DNA of 64,000 nt from Magicicada septendecula (taxonomy: Eukaryota > Arthropoda > Insecta > Hemiptera > Cicadidae). Shown one piece after another: positions 47,136-60,736 of this stretch. The DNA lies in NCBI GenBank assembly GCA_034769895.1, contig CM068367.1, forward strand, positions 351,913,111-351,977,110, given 5' to 3'. Made by a program: the position numbers and the translations under genes. The notes below the pieces were generated by a model. It made no database searches. It saw only the letters and a program-made list of their open reading frames with translations, and had not been told where the DNA came from. Within the stretch, counting starts at the first letter, position 1. Every line of letters begins with the position of its first letter.

Positions 47136-48129
47136 TTCGTACCAATAATATATAATACGTCGTCTTACATACTGATTACTAAGCGTGAACACATAAAACG
47201 GTTGTACGGTATATTGTATTAAGACACGTATGCGGTAAGTCGTGTGGCTGTTCGTGTACACTGTACCCTGCCTTGCCTACGCTTCCCTGCGTCGTGTTTG
47301 ACTGCGTTGTTTCTGCCGTTAATTTTCCATTGTGGTTTCCTTTGCTTGTTGGTTACGTACGGCGGAGATAGAGATCGTGTATTACTTGTCACTGCTACTG
47401 CGACGTTTACTTCATTTCTATATGTGAATAAAGGACGTACATACGCACCAACGAATTCTGAAATAAAATAATAGTACAGAACAACGGCTTTAGTCGTATG
47501 AAATAACTAACTAATCTCTATACTCAATACTTCTTCGTGTTCAGCATACCGGAATGCATACAAAAATGACAACATATTTAATGAAATAATGTTATCAAAA
47601 TTCTAGTTAAATTAAAGGTAAAATTAATTACAAAAATTCGTCTCATTATATGTTTGCAGGATTGATTATTCACGTACCGTAGTTATAATTTAAAGACACT
47701 TGTTAACACGTGCCGTTAAAAATCGTAGTTATCAGAGTATGAAACTAAGTACAGGTTAAGAAACTAAGTAATTTGGTACTAGGTTAATGAAACTTCCCTT
47801 TGCAAAAATTAATTTCTATATAGGCCTGCCAAGAGGGATAAAAAAGAATATATAATACATAACATTACACTGAATATTTGTAATGCGTATGAGTGCTATG
47901 GTTGTTCATATTTTTGCGCATTGAACGTCTGACGTCACTTACAAAACTCCACGTCAATGGAAAATATCTTTTCTTTCCTTTTCCACTGAAAAGGCGATAA
48001 CAGGTTCATTTTATAGAGCATCTTATTATAATGATCTTCACCTTTCAAATTCACGTTAGTAAGGAAATTATCGCTCCAATTGTTTATTAAAACTAGTAAA
48101 ATGAGTATAGCTTAAATTCTTCTTTTTCT
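47136..48129. other. Stretch without a recognisable gene
   Basis: Nothing recognised. A 75-codon plus frame at 47244-47471 has no family signature. Confidence 0.5.
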
Positions 48130-48560
48130 TCTTTAGCAGTACAGCCCAACGCGAGTCCTGGATTCCCACAACAATCTCTCCAATGTCTTATCCGTTTTCA
48201 TCTCAGCGTAACCACTTACATCCATTCATCCAGCACATCATCCAACCATCTTATCCTAGATCAACCACTCTTTCTGTTTTTATACACCTGTGCCCTCAGG
48301 ATTTTCTTTGGTGATCATCCATCCGCTCTAGGTGACCTAGCCATTGTATTTGCTTAGCCTTTACAAATTTTATAATGCCCTCAAGCTTCAATAGCTCACC
48401 TATACCCTCGCCATTTTTTGTCTTTCCTAACCGGACCAAAAACACCTCGTGCAATATTTCTTTCAACCCTTCTTAGTGTTTCCCGTTTCCTTTTTGCTAA
48501 TCTTCACGTCTCACCTCCACGAGCAACAACCGGTCTGATAAGTGTCTTATATATTTTAAT
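48130..48560 (-). pseudogene. Non-LTR reverse transcriptase C-terminal relic
   Basis: Minus-strand frames, in order, give RPVVARGGET, LAKRKRETLRRVERNIARGV, FGPVRKDKEW, KAKQIQWLGHLERMDDHQ and RHWRDCCGNPGLALG. They match the region after the polymerase core of insect non-LTR elements (RPVLxYGxETW, LRxFERKILRxIYGP, WLGHLxRMDD, WRxL). Several stops and frame changes. Its sequence differs from the 22-kb non-LTR fragments, so it belongs to another family. Confidence 0.7.
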
Positions 48561-49976
48561 TTTTGTGTTGTAACTAATGACTATGCTTCTCAATAGTCTA
48601 ATACTATACCTTAGCCCTACTAACAACCACTACTAATACTATACAGCATAGTATGCCCTACTTCCTATTTGTATCCTATAGCTTAGCTTAAATTACTTCG
48701 TATAATTTTTATCAGAACATGGTTTCTAATTTATATCCGTAATTTTTTTCCTCTTTACTTCCTTACTTGTTACTTTAATGTGCCACATAATTTATTTAAC
48801 GCCATTGTATTATGGCGGATTGTAGAATTACTGTAAAAATAAAAAATAAAGAACTTGTTACTTTCGTCTTAATCTTTAATGTTAAAGCTACTGTTTGCAC
48901 TCTTGGCTGAGTTTGAAAAATCAGGGCAGAGAAAGAAACAAAGAGAAAACAAAATATTTTCAGACGCCATTAGTTCTTACACTCAAATGGAAAACTAGGT
49001 CATGAGCTTCATATTACGTAGCAGCAACTGAATCCGAGAATAAAGTCATAAAAGATCTCGGTTTACCTTTTGCTTTGCATTACTTGTTTGGGACATATTG
49101 TTGAGAGCGTTATCAATACTTAAAGTAAACATATTACAAGAGTTAAGTGTTCCACGAATAACGAGTTTTTATGTTACCGAAGCGTTTTTACCCTATCTTT
49201 TCTGCATATTATGGTGTTACATTACTAGGGTACAATGATATCTGTCGTGAGTACAAGAAACGGGTAATCTGAAGGGAGCGACCAAACACTAGTAGGTGCG
49301 TATTTTTGACTTTTCAAATGCTTGAAACGCCAAAAAGACGTTCTAACAGACAATGTTACCGTCAGTACTTAAAAAATGTTTTAATTTTATTCTGTCCCCT
49401 AATAAAACAACTTAAAAGTCAGTTCTTCCTAAAAGCAAATGAACGAGCTTCATTGTGATCTGTCAAGGTTAAGAAATACTTACACAGTGTGGTTCCCACA
49501 GAAGTCACTCTGATATGTCATTTACGTTGTAGTCAACTGTCGCTCAAAAAATATTACTTCACACAACGCGAGAAAGGCAGTTACAATTGTCCTTGCTTCA
49601 CGTTCAACCATACGATTTGGAAAAAACTGTTATATATCACAAAATGAAAGAAAAATTATAATTATGATGCGTCTAGCTCATTATTCAGCAAGTTATATAC
49701 AATAATGGTATGCTATCTCTTTTCGGTACTTATTGCAGTAACATTATTTCTGAGTTATACTATAATAACGTAGTAGATCAATTACAGAAATGTAACAGGA
49801 AAAACCTTTTTTGTTTTCCTACACAAAATTTTATTGAAAGTTTGATGAACTTAAAATTTAATATTATCGTTGTCTGTATTCAAATGTCGGGTAGTTCTCA
49901 TGACAAGAAATTAACACTGTTTTTCCCATTACTGTTTTTCCGCATTAACTGTGCTCGTGTACAGTCTTTACAAAAC
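48561..49976. other. Stretch without a recognisable gene
   Basis: Nothing recognised on either strand. The plus frame starting 49710 runs into the ribozyme-like tail below and looks random. Confidence 0.5.
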
Positions 49977-50007
49977 GACGCGTTTCGGGCCACATCCCCA
50001 TCTTTAG
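49977..50007 (-). ncRNA. Hammerhead ribozyme remnant, PLE type
   Basis: Minus strand: CTAAAGA (one change from CTGANGA; 50007-50001), extra T (50000), stem II with GGG/CCC base (49999-49987), GAAA (49986-49983), self-complementary stem III ACGCGT, and a GTC cleavage site ending at 49977. The G-to-A change in the core should abolish cleavage. No PLE protein remains beside it; likely a solo tail of a truncated insertion. Confidence 0.55.
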
Positions 50008-50850
50008 GTCAACATATCATTCGTTGAGATGTGTTATCTATTAATTTATAACTATTTAGACACTAATAAATAAATAGTTAATCCGGAGAAAATATTGAAC
50101 TAACATAACAAACGTTATACACAACCAAAATTGTTCATTTTTTTTATAAAAACGCAAGACACACACGCCCGCGGGGTGTATATTACTGCTCTTTACTTAT
50201 TCGAATAAGGTTGCTTCTGTTAATTTCTTAGTAACTTCGAGGTTTTACCAGGCTTAGCATATTTCTGAAAACACTATCATAGACCACCAATTAATTTTGT
50301 CTGCAGTAAGTGAAGATAGTCTGATTCAAAGCGCCCTGGGTCTGACTTGTTACTTAGCCTTTACTTGTACCCTACAATACAACCTCTCTTAATTCGCCTC
50401 AGAAATATGAAATATTAGTAACACTGTTGGTCGTGTGTACATAATTCTTAATTTATAATATAAATTAATGTGCAATTATCGGAAAACGTTCAATTGTGTG
50501 TACGACTATCCAAACGTGAGTGGTTTAAAATATTATTATCATAAAACACACGCGCGCGCGCTCACTGACTTAGTTTTTAATTTATAGCACGCTTACTTAA
50601 TGAACGCACACTCTGTAACAGGTCAGTGCGTTACCATTTGTACAAGATATCGTTCAGATACAATGTCGTACGGACTAAAAAATGTATACGCTAAGGTTAT
50701 ACCATCCAGCTATACGATAAATAAAGCTTTGATGGGGGTTTAAGGATTTGAATTGGTAAAGAAATTATTGTTCTTCTCGTCAACTAATTAAACGTATGGA
50801 AACTTATGGAAACCAAACAAACACTGTGTCTACAAACGCAAATACAGTTG

Positions 50851-51121
50851 TTAATATTTCCATTTTCCTGGCTTTCAGGCCGTGGACGATGTTACTGACA
50901 GCAAACGTTTCAGCCACTCCATCGCTGGCCATCTTCAGTGCTTAAAGGACTGAAACACTGACAAAGTTCTACAGTCAGTAAACCACAGTACTGTGGCTAA
51001 GGCTGGCGGTCCTATTAAGGACTCCATAAATAACTTTTAGAAGAAGGCGCACCTGCTCTGCTCCTTGGCTAGTCAATAAGATCCGAACACGGCCTGATAG
51101 CCAGGAAAATGGAAATGTTAA
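50851..51121 (-). mobile_element. Putative PLE terminal fragment with 34-bp inverted repeats
   Basis: Imperfect inverted repeats 50851-50884 and 51088-51121 (shared core CATTTTCCTGGCT-TCAGGCC) enclose the hammerhead at 50904-50938. No protein is encoded. The ribozyme ties this to Penelope-like elements, which often leave rearranged inverted ends. The classification is inferred from the ribozyme alone. Confidence 0.5.
50900..50943 (-). ncRNA. Hammerhead ribozyme, PLE type
   Basis: Minus strand: stem I arm AGCA, core CTGAAGA (50938-50932), extra T (50931), stem II GGCCA/TGGCT with a nine-base loop, GAAA (50911-50908), stem III ACGT (self-complementary, no loop), cleavage-site T at 50904, stem I arm TGCT (50903-50900). 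Stem I pairs over four bases. All core bases fit the hammerhead consensus apart from the extra nucleotide. The loopless stem III would be expected to work best as a dimer. Confidence 0.7.
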
Positions 51122-53600
<2,479 letters not shown>

Positions 53601-53608
53601 GCACTGGA

Positions 53609-53655
53609 TTTTCACTGATGATGGCAGTCGATGACACTGCCGAAACGTCTGGTTT
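53609..53655 (+). ncRNA. Hammerhead ribozyme, PLE type
   Basis: Plus strand: CTGATGA (53615-53621), extra T (53622), perfect six-base stem II GGCAGT/ACTGCC (53623-53628 with 53636-53641, seven-base loop), GAAA (53642-53645), stem III ACGT, and a GTC cleavage site ending at 53649. Stem I is weak (CA with TG and possibly one more pair). The full core consensus is present apart from the extra T after CTGATGA. No PLE protein is visible nearby; likely a solo tail. Confidence 0.75.
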
Positions 53656-54176
53656 TGCAGAAAACATTGGACTACGGCCAAACAGCCGGGGAAGGAATTT
53701 TAACAACAAACTACTTCTTTGTTGCCGATAACGTAGTATACATATAAAAAATTATCCCCTCCCTCTTCAACTATAATTTCCATTTATAGTAAATTACCCC
53801 CACCCCGTTCAACTAGCCTCTTCACTTATAGATATTTCATTTACGTTTCTACAGTGGATTATTATGATCTTCTTATCAGGATACTTTATTTATCAAAATT
53901 AAGTACTTTACTCTTGTTAAAACATAAAACTCCTCTACAACTCAGGCACAAATGTAAAAAATTATTTTATTCTGTTTGAATTTACGGAAGTTATCGTAAG
54001 TCATAAAAAATTACTCTTGTTAAAACATAATCCAGGTAAACTGCCCCTTTTCCGTAACCGATCTTCACCAAAAACAATAGACCATGAGTACTCTACAATT
54101 CAGGGAAGTAGGCCTATGCAAAAATTTATTTGATTCTGCTTGAATTTGCTGTTGTTATCGTTTGCCATAGAAAAAA

Positions 54177-54286
<110 letters not shown>

Positions 54287-54442
54287 TTCGAAAAATGACT
54301 TTTCTTCTTGTTTTGAGGGTAGTACAATCAGAATCAGCTGTTATCTCAAACACGATTTTTTTCGCCATGACCACACTTCCGTTTCCTTATGGAACATGGA
54401 AGTAAAAATTCAAGTTCATTACTTTTTACAGAAACTTTGTAT

Positions 54443-54444
<2 letters not shown>

Positions 54445-54537
<93 letters not shown>
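54445..54537. repeat. (GT)n microsatellite, about 46 units
   Basis: Pure GT dinucleotides ending in CCACGCGCGC. Confidence 0.98.
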
Positions 54538-54539
<2 letters not shown>

Positions 54540-55981
54540 ACGCGCGCTGAATAAGTTTTACACTCTAATGTCTTCAAGACTTTCAGGTCTTTATTCTTTA
54601 ATGCGAAGTAACTAAAATATGACTGGAACTAATTTTTAGCATTAACGATAGTAATTGTAATCCCATCTCTTACAACTATTTGATTTTTTGTACCGCATAT
54701 TTGTTAATCACGTGATATCATTTTAACATCAGCATGCCGTTTTAATTCATAGTCGTCAGCAAAATTGAGTGTATGTAACTTGTGGTTCGGAGGACGTGAG
54801 AAGTTTGTTTCTTGAAATGAAGGCAGTAACCTTCCATTTGTACAGAGACAGCCGTATGCGGATCAATAACGAAAAAATTGGAAGCATTATCTACTTACTG
54901 AGTACTGCTGGAAGAAAATAGAAACGGAACTCGTATACATATAGTTTTGTTTATGCAAATTGGTAAAATGTAATTTAATAATAATCCTAACCAGCGAAGT
55001 ACATTACAGTCACAATAAATAAATCTGGATAAACTATTCAAGTTCACTCAAAGACTATGTATGTTCATGTTCATTCAAACTTTTTAAACATAGTGAATTA
55101 TCAAAGAATATATTAAGATGAGAGTTCACGCAAAATGTGAGAGAGAGTGTTGCAAAAAAAAGATTGCTATTTTTACGTTGAAAAATATACAAAACGCCCG
55201 ATTGGACAAGATTCAAATATGATCGCCCACTCGACCATCAATACTGGAAACACAAGTGGCCCAATCATTCTTGTGCTTTTACAGTAAACAAAACCGTTCC
55301 TATACACGCGCGCCCAGGTATAGCCTATGGCCTAGAGTTTCCATATTCAATGTAAACAACTGTGGTTGTTCCGAAAACCATTTAACAATTATCACTACAG
55401 GTTACATTCTGTTTCCACGAAGCACAAACATTTTCGTTCAATACCTTAATATTTGAATAAACTATTACTTTTTGCGTTTACTAATAAACTGGAAAATTAA
55501 AATAATTTAACTCCGTAGCTGAAATACCAGAACACAGAAAAATCTGAACATCTATCTATATTCACTTTTTTATAGTTTCTGCTCAAAATATTGTCACTAG
55601 TAATAAATAATAGTTGTCTACGATAATTTACGCATTTAATCTTACCACAAGCACGTATTTTAAAATACGCACAAGCACTTTCAGAAATGTAGGTAGGCGT
55701 ACTTGCTCACAAGAAGGAGAGCGCGAAATTAATTAGGGCTTAAGCAGGGATACTGTGTGCGATTAAGCGTTGAGATAATGTGTTGGGTATTAAATAATTC
55801 AACCTGTTCCTTTGTTCGTGAGCTCTGAAGTCGCAAGAAATATCTGTCTGCCGTGGTCGAGTGGACCCTGAATGGTTGCATCATTCTTAAATTTGTAATA
55901 ACTTTATTCTGAATTAGCCTAATTCTCCCTTTAAATTTTTAAAATTCTTCTTCTTCTTCTTCTTCTTCTTCTTCTTTTTAT
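54538..55981. other. Stretch without a recognisable gene
   Basis: Nothing recognised. A CTT microsatellite (about 55946-55976) borders the inverted PLE pair. GTGGTCGAGTGG near 55855 is faintly A-box-like but has no B box. Confidence 0.5.
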
Positions 55982-56049
55982 ATTTACATTTAATATTTAT
56001 AATTAAATTTACCTCAAGATGTTATTTTTTTTTCCTTTTTTGGAACATG

Positions 56050-56079
56050 TTTCGGGTACTATCTTCTACCCATCCTCAG
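56050..56079 (-). ncRNA. Hammerhead-like core, left PLE arm
   Basis: Minus strand: CTGAGGA (56079-56073), extra T, stem II GGGTAG/GTACCC with one mismatch, GAAA (56053-56050), then stem III ACATGT. Same as the right arm except for the stem II change. Stem I is only two bases, so activity is doubtful. Confidence 0.55.
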
Positions 56080-56413
56080 CCTTCCGGTTTTTTTGTCTGG
56101 TGAAGTACATATGTGTTGTTGGTTGACTATTATTATTGTGGCTTCCTGTTGGCTTCTGGTATTTCAAATTGGTTTTATTGTGTGTGATTGTGGTGTATGT
56201 GTTAGTTTTTTGTGTATTTTCAATGTTGAGTGTTTTGAATATTGTGTCATGTTTTGTATTGATTTGTATTTGTTCAGGTATTAGTTTGTTTTCTGTTTTA
56301 TGTTTGTATATTTGTAAATTTTTCCAAATGTTCATTATGGTGCCTTTGTGTGGTATATGTTTTATTAGTGTTACATTGGTTATGTCTGGGAACACTAATA
56401 AAACATATACCAC
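56066..56413 (-). pseudogene. PLE GIY-YIG C-terminal fragment, left arm
   Basis: The minus frame gives HIPHKGTIMNIWKNLQIYKH, KTENKLIPEQIQINTKHDTI. This aligns with LDTLEQLEIYKHTKTNKNDI, LNEQTQFKSHALFEHI at the end of the 17-19 kb PLE protein. The KG...L-IYKH...L-EQ spacing is conserved. The reverse transcriptase and nuclease core are absent. A C-terminal extension, THMYFTRQKNRKAEDG, leads into the ribozyme. The residues before HIPHKGT are partly spacer sequence. Confidence 0.7.
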
Positions 56414-56739
56414 ACAGAGGCACCATAATGAACATTTGGAAAAATTTACAAATATACAAACATAAAACAGAAAACAAACTAATACCTGAACAAATACAAA
56501 TCAATACAAAACATGACACAGTATTCAAAGCACTCAACATTGAAAATACACAAAAAACTAACACATACACCACAATCACACACAATAAAACCAATTTGAA
56601 ATACCAGAAGCCAACAGGAAGCCACAATAATAATAGTCAACCAACAACACATATGTACTTCACCAGACAAAAAAACCGGAAGGCTGAGGATGGGTACAAG
56701 ATAGTACCCGAAACATGTTCCAAAAAAGGAAAAAAATAA
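56391..56739 (+). pseudogene. PLE GIY-YIG C-terminal fragment, right arm
   Basis: Mirror copy of the left arm: LIKHIPHRGTIMNIWKNLQI, then the same IYKH/EQIQ blocks and FTRQKNRKAEDGYKIVPETC, with a stop at 56737-56739. The reading frame runs through the hammerhead-like core at 56684-56713. Frames upstream of the arm are spacer artefact. Confidence 0.7.
56684..56720 (+). ncRNA. Hammerhead-like ribozyme, right PLE arm
   Basis: Plus strand: CTGAGGA (56684-56690), extra T (56691), perfect stem II GGGTAC/GTACCC (56692-56697 with 56704-56709, six-base loop), GAAA (56710-56713), self-complementary stem III ACATGT, cleavage-site T. Stem I can form only GG with CC before mismatches. The core fits the consensus with N7 = G. 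Confidence 0.6.
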
Positions 56740-56831
56740 CATCTTGAGGTAAATTTAAATGTATAAATATTAAATGTATTATATACATCAAGAAACGGAC
56801 TGTAGCAGAAAGTGACTAAATTAATATGAAA

Positions 56832-56857
56832 TATAATATATATATATATATATATAT
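56832..56857. repeat. (AT)n microsatellite
   Basis: Short alternating AT run between the PLE pair and the LTR element. Confidence 0.9.
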
Positions 56858-57028
56858 GTAATATATATAATAATAACAATTATTATTATTATCATTTTTA
56901 CTTTTATTTTTGTATGTGTTTGCGAGAGTAGTTCAACGTCATATTTAAAGACTAAAGATTAAAGTGTTTAAAGATTTAACAGTCTTCAACACCCAAGAAA
57001 AATATTATTATTACTACGGGGTAGACGT

Positions 57029-58291
57029 TGTAACGTGTCGTTTCACTAAACATAAAACATAACATACTCATTAATATGTAAATAATAATTAATTAATAGA
57101 ATTATAAGTTACAAATGTTAAACTTAGAAAATAAGTAAAAAGACATTTGTTAGTTCATAAGCATTAGATTAAAACTATGAGGAGGTCTGCGTGCCTCAGA
57201 CAGTTGTTTTGTATCATTGAACTACAAACAGTGAATGTTATAGATTTTACAAATATAATAAATCAAACTATAATTATGTAAGTTAGGTTGTGTGATAGTG
57301 CTAGAAAGTGAAAATAACAGTGATAGACTTTAAAAAGGAAAAAATCAGATATAAGGAATGTGATTAAACATTATTATAATATGAGCATTGAATGAAACAT
57401 ATAATCTATATGAAACAGTTATGTAGCCCATATAGTGAGATCAAACCAAGTGTAAATAATTTAAAAGATAGAAACTCTTACGTTAAAAAACTTATAATAA
57501 TATAGTTACGAAGGAAAAATAAAGTAAAGGTCAACAGAATATTACTAATTAGAAATGGTAAACCGAACCTGTGACCCATAAAAAATATAGCCATGGCCTT
57601 TAACTAATGAAATTAATGTTTTGAGTGAAGATGATTGTTGTTAAAAAAATTGTGAATTGCAAGAGAACGTTTAAGGTGTGACTCCTGAATTGGATACAAA
57701 TTGAAGACCAATAAAAGATGAGAGGACCAGGAAAAAATGCAAAACCTAGAAGAATGCTGTTTTAATCAAGAGACCAAAAAACCAGATGTCCAGGAATAAA
57801 GAATCAACCAATAAATCCGTTAAGAAAACTGCTAGATTGGTGAGATCACTCCATGACTAAATCAAATATTCGACCAAACATTATGACAGTAAAGATTGAA
57901 TTACAACAAAAACAATAACTAAAAAACAATATAAAAACATTATAATTGTGAATTATTTTTGTACACTAGTATACAATAGTCATTAATAATAAGAGTTTTT
58001 GTTATAGTTAATAGTAGTTTAAAAGGACCCACAAACATTCAACAGACATTAACAACACTGTAATACCGAGTCTCATGCATCAAAGTTGTATTGTTTGTTC
58101 TATATGTAAATTGTATGTTGACCCTGAGGTTCAGATGAATAATCCTCTATTTAAAAAATAAAACAGGTTATACTTTATTAGTAAGAGATACTAATTTGTT
58201 TTGATATTACTTATTGACGCTCAGAAGTGGGGCCTTCCACATTCACTGGATACAAAAGGAGGATTATATATATTTGTAACTGAACGTTACA
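57029..58291 (+). repeat. 5' LTR (1263 bp)
   Basis: TGTAACG...CGTTACA. It is almost identical to 60737-61996; the visible changes include T/C near 57080, T/G near 57110, T/C near 57530 and C/T near 58065. AATAAAA near 58160 could be the polyadenylation signal. No ORF of note. Confidence 0.93.
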
Positions 58292-58294
58292 TAT

Positions 58295-58312
58295 TGGCGC
58301 CCAACCGGTAGA
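58295..58312 (+). promoter_or_regulatory. Primer binding site (tRNA-Lys-like)
   Basis: TGGCGCCCAACCGG begins three bases after the LTR. TGGCGCCCAAC matches the primer site used by retroelements primed with a lysine tRNA; the later bases differ, so the tRNA assignment is tentative. Confidence 0.7.
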
Positions 58313-58405
58313 GCTGAATTAGGCAAAACTAACTAACCGAAACACAATTAGTGAAATAACTATTGACCTAATTTTAGCTGGCAACTGCTAGAAAAAACAA
58401 ACAAA

Positions 58406-59527
58406 ATGCAACGAAGGGCTATGCCACAACAGGAAACGAAAATGCCCGAACAAGAGAGACGATTAAGCTACGCGGAATGGATGACAGTGTTATTTAAAAA
58501 ATTCAGCAAGGATATGGATTATATTAATGAAAATACCACTGATCACGAACGAGCACAGATGAGGCGTGCGAACAGAATGGTGACACCGAACGACAACATG
58601 ACGTTGAGAGATATTTATGATGAAATGTGGGAGCTACACGCAAAGTATGATAAAGAAGAGACTATCGGGAGAACTCACGAAAATAACGATAAAAATGTGG
58701 AAGGAATGACTGAGGATGATTGGGATAGATGGAATGATAATCTTAAAAGAATGAAAAACGAGAGAACGGGAATATACGCACATTTGAAAGAACAATATAC
58801 ACAGGAGGAGTATGAACAAATGAGACAATTAATAAGACAACCAGAGAAACCGGTACAAACAGAAAATGCAGAGCTAAAGGAATGGATAAGGCTTATGTTT
58901 GAACAATCCAGAGAAGATATTTGTAAATGGAGGGAAGAATTAAATAAGAAGCGTAAAAAGAAAATAGAAGGTAGTAAAAAAATAGAAAATAAAGAAGAGA
59001 CAATTGAATTATTACCTGAAAATAAACATAACAGGAACAAGGAGAATACTAAGCCACTCGAAAAGAAGATAAAGAAAATAAGAAGAATACATCCAAAGAA
59101 ACCAATAAATACAAGAGAAAATTTGGAGATGATAAACAGTGGACTAGTAAATGTACTTAATCTCCCTATTACTGACCATAGAGAGATAATGAATTTTAAA
59201 AATGGTAGGAGAAGCTTAACAGAAATTATAGAAAGGACTCACAATAAAACAGTGAGTAAGGACTTCAGAAAATTGATATTCAAGGTAAATATACTTGAAA
59301 TAAAAATACATGATAAGATATCAGTGATACCACCAATAGTTGATATACCATCGACATATTTGTTTAGGAAAACAGATGATAGAGTGATTAATATAGGACT
59401 GGATACTAATGAAAAGGTGGTATTAGAAGAATTGGTGTATGAGGTAGCAGAGATCTATACCACAAGGAAGGAAATAGTTCTGCACACCAGAAGAACCCGG
59501 GTCGTGGCAGATACCGAAAACGGATAA
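58406..59527 (+). CDS. Gag-like protein of unknown family in the LTR element
   Basis: A 373-codon open frame with no stop, starting 111 bp after the primer site. The first Met (MQRRAMPQQE) is preceded by AAACAAACAAA, a good insect start context. I do not recognise the family. Residues about 1-190 are charged and probably helical (Glu/Arg/Lys-rich, with ELKEWIRLMFEQSRE). About 190-240 is very basic (NKKRKKKIEG, KKIKKIRRIHPKK), suiting nucleic-acid binding or nuclear import. About 245-373 looks like a compact domain (VNVLNLPITDHREIMN, FRKLIFKVNILEIK, DIPSTYLFRKTDDRVINI). There are no CCHC knuckles, protease or polymerase motifs. Position suggests a gag role. The intact frame in a young element suggests recent selection or simply youth. 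Confidence 0.65.
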   Translation: MQRRAMPQQETKMPEQERRLSYAEWMTVLFKKFSKDMDYINENTTDHERAQMRRANRMVTPNDNMTLRDIYDEMWELHAKYDKEETIGRTHENNDKNVEGMTEDDWDRWNDNLKRMKNERTGIYAHLKEQYTQEEYEQMRQLIRQPEKPVQTENAELKEWIRLMFEQSREDICKWREELNKKRKKKIEGSKKIENKEETIELLPENKHNRNKENTKPLEKKIKKIRRIHPKKPINTRENLEMINSGLVNVLNLPITDHREIMNFKNGRRSLTEIIERTHNKTVSKDFRKLIFKVNILEIKIHDKISVIPPIVDIPSTYLFRKTDDRVINIGLDTNEKVVLEELVYEVAEIYTTRKEIVLHTRRTRVVADTENG

Positions 59528-60736
59528 ACCAAGTAGGAACAATATTGTAAAAAGGGACTGATTTTCTGACTACCGACAAGGCAAACCAGTTAAGAAAGGA
59601 AGAAGAAAATAATGATAATTAAAACAAAAATAAAATAAATAATCACTCTAGACTTAAAGAAAATAATGATAATTAAAACAAAAATAAAATAAATAATCAC
59701 TCTAGACTTAAGAAAAAATAATGATAATTAAGAAAACATAACCAAAGCTGAAGAAAAAGCTGATAAGGAACAAAAGGGGAATATAAACAGAAAAATAAGA
59801 AGGAAAAAAGTATTAAACTAACAATTAATTAAGACAAAATATTATTTAGAAAAATATAACAAGGGATTCATTAGAAAGAAAACAGGGTAAAGCGAAAACA
59901 AACTGAGACATAGAGTACATCAAAGTAAACACTACAAGGGGTGCTGACAACAGTCTTGATTAAAACATGAGCGAACACTTCAGGAATGAAACGAAACGCA
60001 GGAGAATAAAACGGAGAGAATACGCACGCTGTCCATAAACCAGATACAATTATAGGAGCCACAGGTAAATAATCTAAAACCCAAAAGCAGCACATAAACC
60101 TGAATGTTACGAGAGAAGGAATAGGAATTCCTATGGTGTTATTAGTAACCCAAGGGTTACTCTTTAAGGTATAAACAGAGTGTTGTATGCTACGGCGCCA
60201 CTCTGCAATTATGAATGATCCGCTGAGATAATAGGAAGCACAAGTGCCCCTCAGGACGGGAATTCATACTAAGTTAGGGAAAATGTTAGGGTACCCATAG
60301 GAAACAAATAAACCGTAACAGACCAGAATCATGGCAGGAAAGACTGCAGGAAATCAGGGCATTCCAAGGAAAAGGATATACAGAGATCATGAGTGTGGCA
60401 CAAAAGAAGAGGTTAGTGAACTATTACAATAATTACTGCATCGTATTCTCCAGCTCACCGAATAAAGAGAAGAATTTAAATAATATCCGGTTAAACAGTT
60501 GTTCAAGAAAGCTGTAAGAAAGTAAATCCAGCTCATGATAAAAGAAGATATTATAGGAAAGAGTAGTTTGTCAATTACCAACCCCATTGTAGCAATACCC
60601 CAAGGAATATATAACCAAACCGAGATAAAGAGGTTTTATGAAAAGTGAAGACAGTTTTTGTAGATTTTTGCCATTTATTTCAGTAACTCCTAAAACCACC
60701 ATTACTGAAATAACTTGTCTTAAACGGGGGGCTTTA
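59528..60736 (+). other. Interior of the LTR element without pol
   Basis: No protease, reverse transcriptase or integrase motif in any frame. A unit of about 57 bp (AATAATGATAATTAAAACAA ... CACTCTAGACTTA) is repeated in tandem at about 59605-59715, with a third partial copy to 59740. A purine/G-rich tract (60725-60733) directly before the right LTR probably primes plus-strand synthesis. Confidence 0.75.

Larger units (their letters stand above)
55982..56780. mobile_element. Head-to-head inverted pair of PLE 3' ends
   Basis: Two arms of about 390 bp (55982-56372 on minus, 56391-56780 on plus) are nearly identical inverted copies around an 18-bp spacer (56373-56390). Each arm encodes the end of a PLE GIY-YIG protein and carries a hammerhead-like core and the same 3' flank (AACATCTTGAGGTAAATTTA). 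The truncated 5' ends face each other, as in a twin-primed or template-switched insertion. Very few differences separate the arms, so the event is young or the arms have been kept alike. Confidence 0.8.

Noticed and set aside
55845..55880. GCCGTGGTCGAGTGG as the start of a tRNA gene or SINE
   Set aside because: Only an A-box-like word; no B box or acceptor-stem pairing downstream.
56093..56627. Hydrophobic multi-pass-like frames (VCDCGVCVSFLCIF type)
   Set aside because: Antisense of the PLE C-terminal fragments in the inverted pair.
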